DNA of 64,000 bases from NCBI RefSeq assembly GCF_010093065.1, contig NZ_CP048113.1:3596001-3660000 (forward strand), written 5' to 3'. A model generated the notes under the pieces. It did no database searches, was not told the DNA's origin, and saw only the letters and a program-made list of their open reading frames with translations. Position 1 is the stretch's first letter. Each line of letters starts with the position of its first letter. Made by a program: the position numbers and the translations under genes. Positions 59,913-64,000 of this stretch are shown here, one piece after another. The stretch is from Chitinophaga agri (lineage in GTDB: Bacteria > Bacteroidota > Bacteroidia > Chitinophagales > Chitinophagaceae).

Positions 59913-61628
59913 TTATCTTTTGTTACCCTGAGCTGGTTTAGCTGCTGCTGCTTTGTTCTTATTATCCAGATTTTCCTGAATAGCCTTCACAGTTGCGTTA
60001 TTTGGATCGATAGCCAGTACTTTATCCATCCATATTTTCATATTGTCCTTATCATCTTTGTTATAGTAGTAGATCATCATGTACTGATAAGGGAACATCA
60101 GCTGAGCTGGTTTAGTTTTCTCATCACCTTTGATCTCAAAGAATTTCTGGAAATATGGAACAGCAAGACCTTCCTTAGCTTCCGGATCTTTGGCCATGTT
60201 AGCACGACCTCTCCAGTAGATACCTAAGTGCTCGTTGTTTGGGTATTTGGCTGCAAATGCTCCCCAGGTAGAATCTGCTGCATCGTACTGACGAGCGTAG
60301 ATCTCCATGGTACCTTTGAAGAACATATCCTGTACTTTACCAGTGTTCTGTTCGTCAGTGAAGTCATTTACCAGTCTGCCATACCATTCAGCTGAACGTT
60401 TGAAATCGTGCATAGATTTGAAGTTCTCCGCTACGCTTCTGTATTTTTCAGCATCTTTAGCAGTATCAGCCAGTGCATATTTTTCCATATACATACCTGC
60501 CAGAGAGTCATTTACGGCTTCCTGTGCTGAGTCAGTTACATGCTGCTGGTAGATAGCGCTCAGCAGTTTATAGTCGTTAGGCTGCAATTTAGCATCGCCT
60601 ACAGCCTTTACGTACTCTTCGATAACCTGTCTGCCGGTAGTGGTGTCACCTTTCTGCAGATAAGCATCTGTCAGCAGGCGAACGAATTTACCTTTATTGG
60701 TTTCGTTGGTCTGAGGCAATACAGATTTGGCTTTGCTGATAGCTGCATCGTAGTCTTTCTTGTAGAAGGAGATAGCTGCCAGGTTGTACTCGTTTTCCAG
60801 TTTACCGGCACCTTCACCGATCACTGACATATATTTCTCCAGGTATTTGGCCGCGTTTTCCAGAGAGAACTGTGCTTTGGTCGGAGTAATATAGAACTGA
60901 TACAGTTCGTAGTAAGCAGGACCATAGTTAGGATCCATGTTGGTAGCCTTCGTCCAGTCGTTTACCGCATCCTGTAACAGTTTTGCGTTGTAGTTCACCA
61001 GACCTTGTTTCAGTACTGCTTCCGCGTTGTTAGCATCCAGTTCCAGGGCTTTATCGTAGGAGGTGATGGCTTTACCACCATTTTCACCACCCAGGAAACG
61101 GTAAGCGTCACCTAATTCGATATAATCGGCAGCAATTGGATTATAGATCTGTTTTTTCTTACGGCCTTCATTATTCAGTAATTTTTCCATTACTGTCAGT
61201 GAATAACCGCGGTCGCCACCTTTGATTTCGCTGTTAGCGTCAGCGATAGCACGCGCTACATCGCCATCACGGCCTTCAGTAGCTGTGCTGGCAGCTTCAA
61301 ATTTCTGTTTTGCTGCAGCAGCATCACCCTTCATCAGGTCAATGCGGCCCATACCTGCCTGCAGGAGCGCAGAAGTCGGTACTGCCTGCAGTCCTTTTGT
61401 AAAAGTAGCAGCGGCACCGGCGTCATCATGCATTCCTAACTGTGCAATACCCAGATAATAGTATGCTTTGTCTTCTGTAGGTTTAGCTGCAATAACTTTC
61501 TCCAGATTCTGTTTGGCGGTTTCATATTTGCCATAATACAGGTCTTTCAATCCATCTTCCACAGATTGGGCCATTGCGCCGTTCGCGACGCACAGCATTG
61601 CAACAATTAAACTTTTCCGTCTGTTCAT
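59913..61628 (-). CDS. Periplasmic TPR-repeat protein
   Basis: The 571-residue protein has a signal peptide ending VANGAMAQ (about residue 21). It then consists of tandem TPR-type helical pairs almost to the end: GLKDLYYGKYETAKQNLEKV, KAYYYLGIAQLGMHDDAGAA, AITSYDKALELDANNAEAVL, AVNDWTKATNMDPNYGPAYY, and a last one with IWMDKVLAIDPNNATVKAI. The C-terminal tail is alanine- and lysine-rich. I start at the ATG at 61628, since the upstream frame opens at TTG. TPR proteins serve as scaffolds. Together with the PstS-like lipoprotein upstream it recalls a gene pair often found near TonB/ExbB-ExbD genes in this phylum, though no such genes are in the window. Confidence 0.82.
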   Translation of the reverse strand: MNRRKSLIVAMLCVANGAMAQSVEDGLKDLYYGKYETAKQNLEKVIAAKPTEDKAYYYLGIAQLGMHDDAGAAATFTKGLQAVPTSALLQAGMGRIDLMKGDAAAAKQKFEAASTATEGRDGDVARAIADANSEIKGGDRGYSLTVMEKLLNNEGRKKKQIYNPIAADYIELGDAYRFLGGENGGKAITSYDKALELDANNAEAVLKQGLVNYNAKLLQDAVNDWTKATNMDPNYGPAYYELYQFYITPTKAQFSLENAAKYLEKYMSVIGEGAGKLENEYNLAAISFYKKDYDAAISKAKSVLPQTNETNKGKFVRLLTDAYLQKGDTTTGRQVIEEYVKAVGDAKLQPNDYKLLSAIYQQHVTDSAQEAVNDSLAGMYMEKYALADTAKDAEKYRSVAENFKSMHDFKRSAEWYGRLVNDFTDEQNTGKVQDMFFKGTMEIYARQYDAADSTWGAFAAKYPNNEHLGIYWRGRANMAKDPEAKEGLAVPYFQKFFEIKGDEKTKPAQLMFPYQYMMIYYYNKDDKDNMKIWMDKVLAIDPNNATVKAIQENLDNKNKAAAAKPAQGNKR

Positions 61629-61666
61629 GAGCAATCCGGTTTTAAATTTTAGTTGTGTTAGTTTTT

Positions 61667-62590
61667 TTACCTAATGTTCGCTTCCCTGAATACCACATTC
61701 AATCTCGCAGGGAACAGTCTGAATTTTGAAATGATCATCTGTCCTTCATAACTTCCCAGGAAAGTGGCGAACCCTGATCCCAATCCTCCGTATGGTTCTT
61801 TCAGACAAAAGAATAAACCACGTTTGAGGGGATAGGAGCCAAGAGCGATGTATGCCTGATATGGTTTTACAAATTCTGAACCATAATCTGCCCTCACCTT
61901 TACCACTGCCACTTTATTCGTAAATTCTATAGAAGTAGAATCATTTGGATCGGAGATCCAGCTTACTCCTATAACACCAATCGAATTTTTCATTTTAGCC
62001 ACATAATCAACCACTTCAGGATTTGTTTTTGCAGCCATCACATCTTTAGGCAACGGCTTCCCCTTGTTGATCGAATCGCGGACATATCTTACTGTACTTG
62101 AATTCTGATTATCGAAAACTATCTGACGTTTCACCGTGGAATCGGAGCCGTCCATAATTTTCCGCACCTGGTCCATAGTGAGTATGGTATCCGGATTACT
62201 GTGACTAGTAATCAACGCTACCCCGTCCCATGCCAGCAGGAGACTTTGTGGCGTGATCTTCTGTTCTTTAAAATATCCCCTCTCTTCCTCACTGAAATCC
62301 CTTGTTACAAAGATCAGCCTTGAGCTGTCAGCCAACAGATCCCTGAAGCAGTCCGCTTCTGGTTTGTATTCAGCAATGATATGCGCTTTCTTGTACAAAG
62401 ATTCGAAAACCTTGATCTCTGCTTCCATCAATGGACGATAGGTTTCATCCACGCTTATTCTGATCGTACCTGAAGTTGGCGTATCCCGCTCTTCTCCGGA
62501 CTTGTTGGCCTGTCCGCAAGAGACCAGTAAAGCTGTTGCTGCTAACAGGATAGTAGCTACCCGGCCATGCCTGATTAATCTGGTAAACAT
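61667..62590 (-). CDS. PstS-like substrate-binding lipoprotein
   Basis: The 307-residue protein has a lipoprotein signal ending ATALLVSCGQ (cysteine near residue 25). The fold follows periplasmic phosphate-binding proteins: GTIRISVDETYRPLMEAEIK at the first lobe, LAWDGVALITS, MDQVRKIM, and the loop NQNSSTVRYVRD, where PstS has its phosphate-binding SGT/S residues. KNSIGVIGVSWISD precedes the end. No pst permease or ATPase gene is nearby, so it may bind phosphate or another anion for a TonB-linked or signalling role (inference). It lies 38 bp before the TPR gene and 13 bp after the small membrane protein. Confidence 0.78.
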   Translation of the reverse strand: MFTRLIRHGRVATILLAATALLVSCGQANKSGEERDTPTSGTIRISVDETYRPLMEAEIKVFESLYKKAHIIAEYKPEADCFRDLLADSSRLIFVTRDFSEEERGYFKEQKITPQSLLLAWDGVALITSHSNPDTILTMDQVRKIMDGSDSTVKRQIVFDNQNSSTVRYVRDSINKGKPLPKDVMAAKTNPEVVDYVAKMKNSIGVIGVSWISDPNDSTSIEFTNKVAVVKVRADYGSEFVKPYQAYIALGSYPLKRGLFFCLKEPYGGLGSGFATFLGSYEGQMIISKFRLFPARLNVVFREANIR

Positions 62591-62603
62591 ATACTCCTCT
62601 CTT

Positions 62604-62849
62604 TTAACCCTTATGATGAAATAGATACCTTACTCCTCTATATACACGGAAAAGGCCGTACGCAATTAGTACACCGCCCAAAATATTCAGTACAGTTTGA
62701 GAAACTTGGAATTCCCCCAGGTTATATTTCTGCGCAAATATTGCATACAGACCAAAGAGTACAAAAAATATACCCCTTATCAATTCCCCGAGCGAACGAT
62801 AATTCATTCCAGTTCGCGTGTTTCCAGATCTTTCTTGTTGCATTAGCAT
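62604..62849 (-). CDS. Small two-helix membrane protein of unknown function
   Basis: The protein has 81 residues if the ATG at 62849 is used; ATG codons at 62843 and 62807 are also possible, and the frame upstream opens at TTG (62873). Two membrane segments are visible, GIFFVLFGLYAIFAQ and TVLNILGGVLIAYGLFRVY, joined by a short loop with KYNLGEFQVS, and the end is basic. I do not recognize a named family. Its position as the first gene before the PstS-like lipoprotein and TPR protein suggests that the three work together. Confidence 0.65.
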   Translation of the reverse strand: MLMQQERSGNTRTGMNYRSLGELIRGIFFVLFGLYAIFAQKYNLGEFQVSQTVLNILGGVLIAYGLFRVYRGVRYLFHHKG

Positions 62850-63260
62850 TGTTAGCGAATTACAAGTATACAAAAAAATATTTCCAAATAATTACCTGTT
62901 CTTTTAGATGATTGTTAAAAAAATCCGATTGCAGACCTTTATTCATTACACCAAACCAGCCACTGCGGCAGCTTTTATAAACGTCGGCTATACACACATT
63001 TTTTCATATTCAATCTACATCTAATTAATCAGGAACTTGTTAAAGACATGTTAAATACCATTTCTCTCTGTGCTATGTCGTAGATTATCATGTCAATATA
63101 TACGCATAAAAAAGAGGGTATAGTATTATTCATTCCTACTATATAGATGCAAAAACAGGAAATTTCCATAACATGCCGGTGCCTTATTTTCGGCTCATAA
63201 TGGCCAACACAGGATATTTGCTGATTTAAACCCGCAGGATAAAATAATGTTAAAATCTTG
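62850..63260. other. AT-rich divergent intergenic region without clear features
   Basis: About 410 bp separate the small membrane protein from the phosphatase. The stretch is AT-rich on its left half. No exact TTTG-N19-TAnnTTTG promoter is seen for the leftward genes, and no long inverted repeat or open frame with coding character. Confidence 0.5.
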
Positions 63261-63268
63261 TAGGTTTG
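63261..63268 (+). promoter_or_regulatory. Candidate -7 element for the tyrosine phosphatase gene
   Basis: TAGGTTTG fits TAnnTTTG and lies 8 nt before the ATG at 63277. No TTG is present at the -33 spacing. The longest frame starts upstream (63247) across this box, which argues for the downstream ATG. Confidence 0.4.
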
Positions 63269-63276
63269 CGGAAATT

Positions 63277-63714
63277 ATGAAAATATTGATGGTATGCCTG
63301 GGCAATATTTGCCGCTCGCCCCTGGCAGAAGGTATTCTAAGGCATCTGGCAGTACAGCAGGGACTGAACTGGGAAGTAGATTCCGCCGGCACTGGCAACT
63401 GGCACGTAGGTGATCCCCCCGATCGCCGCTCTGTAACCGTGGCGCGACGCAATGGCATCGATATCTCCGGGTTACGTGGCCGTCAGTTCGAGACGGCCGA
63501 TTTTGACAGGTTTGACCGCATCTTCGCCATGGACGGAAATAATTACCGCGATATTATTCTGAAGGCAAGAACAGACGCTGATAAAGCAAAGGTGCAGCTG
63601 CTGCTGGACGATCAGCAACCGGTACCCGACCCGTGGTTTGACGATGCCCTGTTCTCGCCTGTATACACAATGATTTATGACGCCTGTGAAAAAATAGTCG
63701 CAGGAAAAAAATAA
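63277..63714 (+). CDS. Low-molecular-weight protein-tyrosine phosphatase
   Basis: This 145-residue enzyme has the phosphate loop VCLGNICRSPLAEG (CX5R with serine) at residues 6-19 and the general-acid motif VPDPWFDD near residue 118, where most members have DPYY. It hydrolyses phosphotyrosine; arsenate reductase-like relatives lack the second motif. The start is the ATG at 63277 (MKILMVCLGNICRSP), as in the family; ten further upstream residues would cross the likely promoter. It is followed after 27 bp by hisS and is probably cotranscribed. Confidence 0.92.
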   Translation: MKILMVCLGNICRSPLAEGILRHLAVQQGLNWEVDSAGTGNWHVGDPPDRRSVTVARRNGIDISGLRGRQFETADFDRFDRIFAMDGNNYRDIILKARTDADKAKVQLLLDDQQPVPDPWFDDALFSPVYTMIYDACEKIVAGKK

Positions 63715-63741
63715 TTACTCAATAAGCATAACTGAATAATA

Positions 63742-64000
63742 ATGATAAAACCCAGTATACCAAAAGGTACCCGCGATTTCGGACCCGTTGTAGTCAGAAA
63801 GCGGCAGTACATTTTCCAGACCATCCGGGAAACGTTTGAACTGTTTGGCTTCCAGCCGCTGGAAACACCTACCATGGAAAACATGGACACACTTACTGGT
63901 AAATACGGTGAAGAAGGTGATAAACTTATATTCAAGATCCTCGACAATGGCGACATCCTCGGACGCGCGCAACAGGCAAAGGATAGCCGCGAACTGGGCA
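63742..64000 (+). CDS. hisS: Histidine--tRNA ligase (partial, C-terminus outside window)
   Basis: The first 86 residues are present. The N-terminus [16 protein letters not shown] has the KGTRDF motif of class II HisRS, followed by [20 protein letters not shown] (seen as [19 protein letters not shown]), which leads into motif 1, and by [18 protein letters not shown]. The enzyme charges tRNA-His. The gene runs off the right edge. Confidence 0.93.
   Translation, partial: MIKPSIPKGTRDFGPVVVRKRQYIFQTIRETFELFGFQPLETPTMENMDTLTGKYGEEGDKLIFKILDNGDILGRAQQAKDSRELG

Noticed and set aside
1..64000. tRNA, rRNA, CRISPR arrays, insertion sequences, prophage or defence genes
   Set aside because: No cloverleaf, rRNA core sequence, spaced direct-repeat array, transposase, integrase, phage or restriction motif was found in reading the window. 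A tool-based scan could still find a small RNA gene.

Overview
The window looks like chromosomal DNA of a Bacteroidetes bacterium, most likely of the Chitinophagaceae (Chitinophaga-like). The evidence is: several promoters of the Bacteroidetes type (TTTG, 19 bp, TAnnTTTG) before rpsF, nuoA and an OmpA-family gene; a type IX secretion (T9SS) C-terminal sorting domain; a DUF4835/PorD-type protein; the short Bacteroidetes form of RpoZ; a NuoG without its large catalytic domain; and a division and cell-wall (dcw) cluster with an FtsL-like protein and a PASTA-bearing FtsI. No tRNA, rRNA, CRISPR array, insertion sequence or prophage was seen. Most of the window is core genome.

Layout. Positions 1-4526 (minus strand) hold a partial CoA-transferase subunit, a small lipoprotein, a PorD-like protein, coaBC, rpoZ and bamD. 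Positions 4527-5325 are an 800 bp divergent intergenic region that is the most structured non-coding stretch of the window. It contains a 36 bp-arm inverted repeat, a cluster of DnaA-box-like sites (a candidate replication origin or DnaA-controlled region) and 10 bp-phased GTG boxes that look like MraZ operators. Positions 5326-21553 (plus strand) are the dcw cluster mraZ-rsmH-ftsL-ftsI-murE-mraY-murD-ftsW-murG-murC-ftsQ-ftsA-ftsZ, which makes peptidoglycan precursors and the division machine and ends at a strong terminator.

Positions 21.6-32.5 kb carry single housekeeping genes: a DUF202 protein, pirin, Kup potassium transporter, abundant OmpA-type porin, polyprenyl diphosphate synthase, recJ, a secreted esterase and htpG. 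Positions 32.8-38.8 kb hold a large secreted T9SS nuclease-like protein, the ribosomal operon rpsF-rpsR-rplI and two small exported proteins of unknown function. Positions 38.8-44.2 kb (minus) form a likely catabolic group: M19 dipeptidase, D-threonine-aldolase-like PLP enzyme, RidA and GntP permease, preceded by an ABC permease. Positions 44.2-46.4 kb carry a LacI-type regulator and a sugar-kinase-like phosphotransferase.

Positions 46.5-59.75 kb (minus) are a complete 14-gene complex I operon, nuoA to nuoN, read from a good promoter at 59.8 kb. Its gene gaps contain related short AT-rich repeats. Positions 59.9-62.9 kb hold a TPR protein, a PstS-like lipoprotein and a small membrane protein. 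The window ends with a low-molecular-weight tyrosine phosphatase and the start of hisS.

Many longest reading frames begin at TTG or GTG codons that are not the likely start. I shortened coaBC, mraZ, kup, the esterase, htpG, the PLP enzyme, ridA, the kinase, nuoD, the TPR gene, the small membrane protein and the phosphatase accordingly, and say why in each entry.
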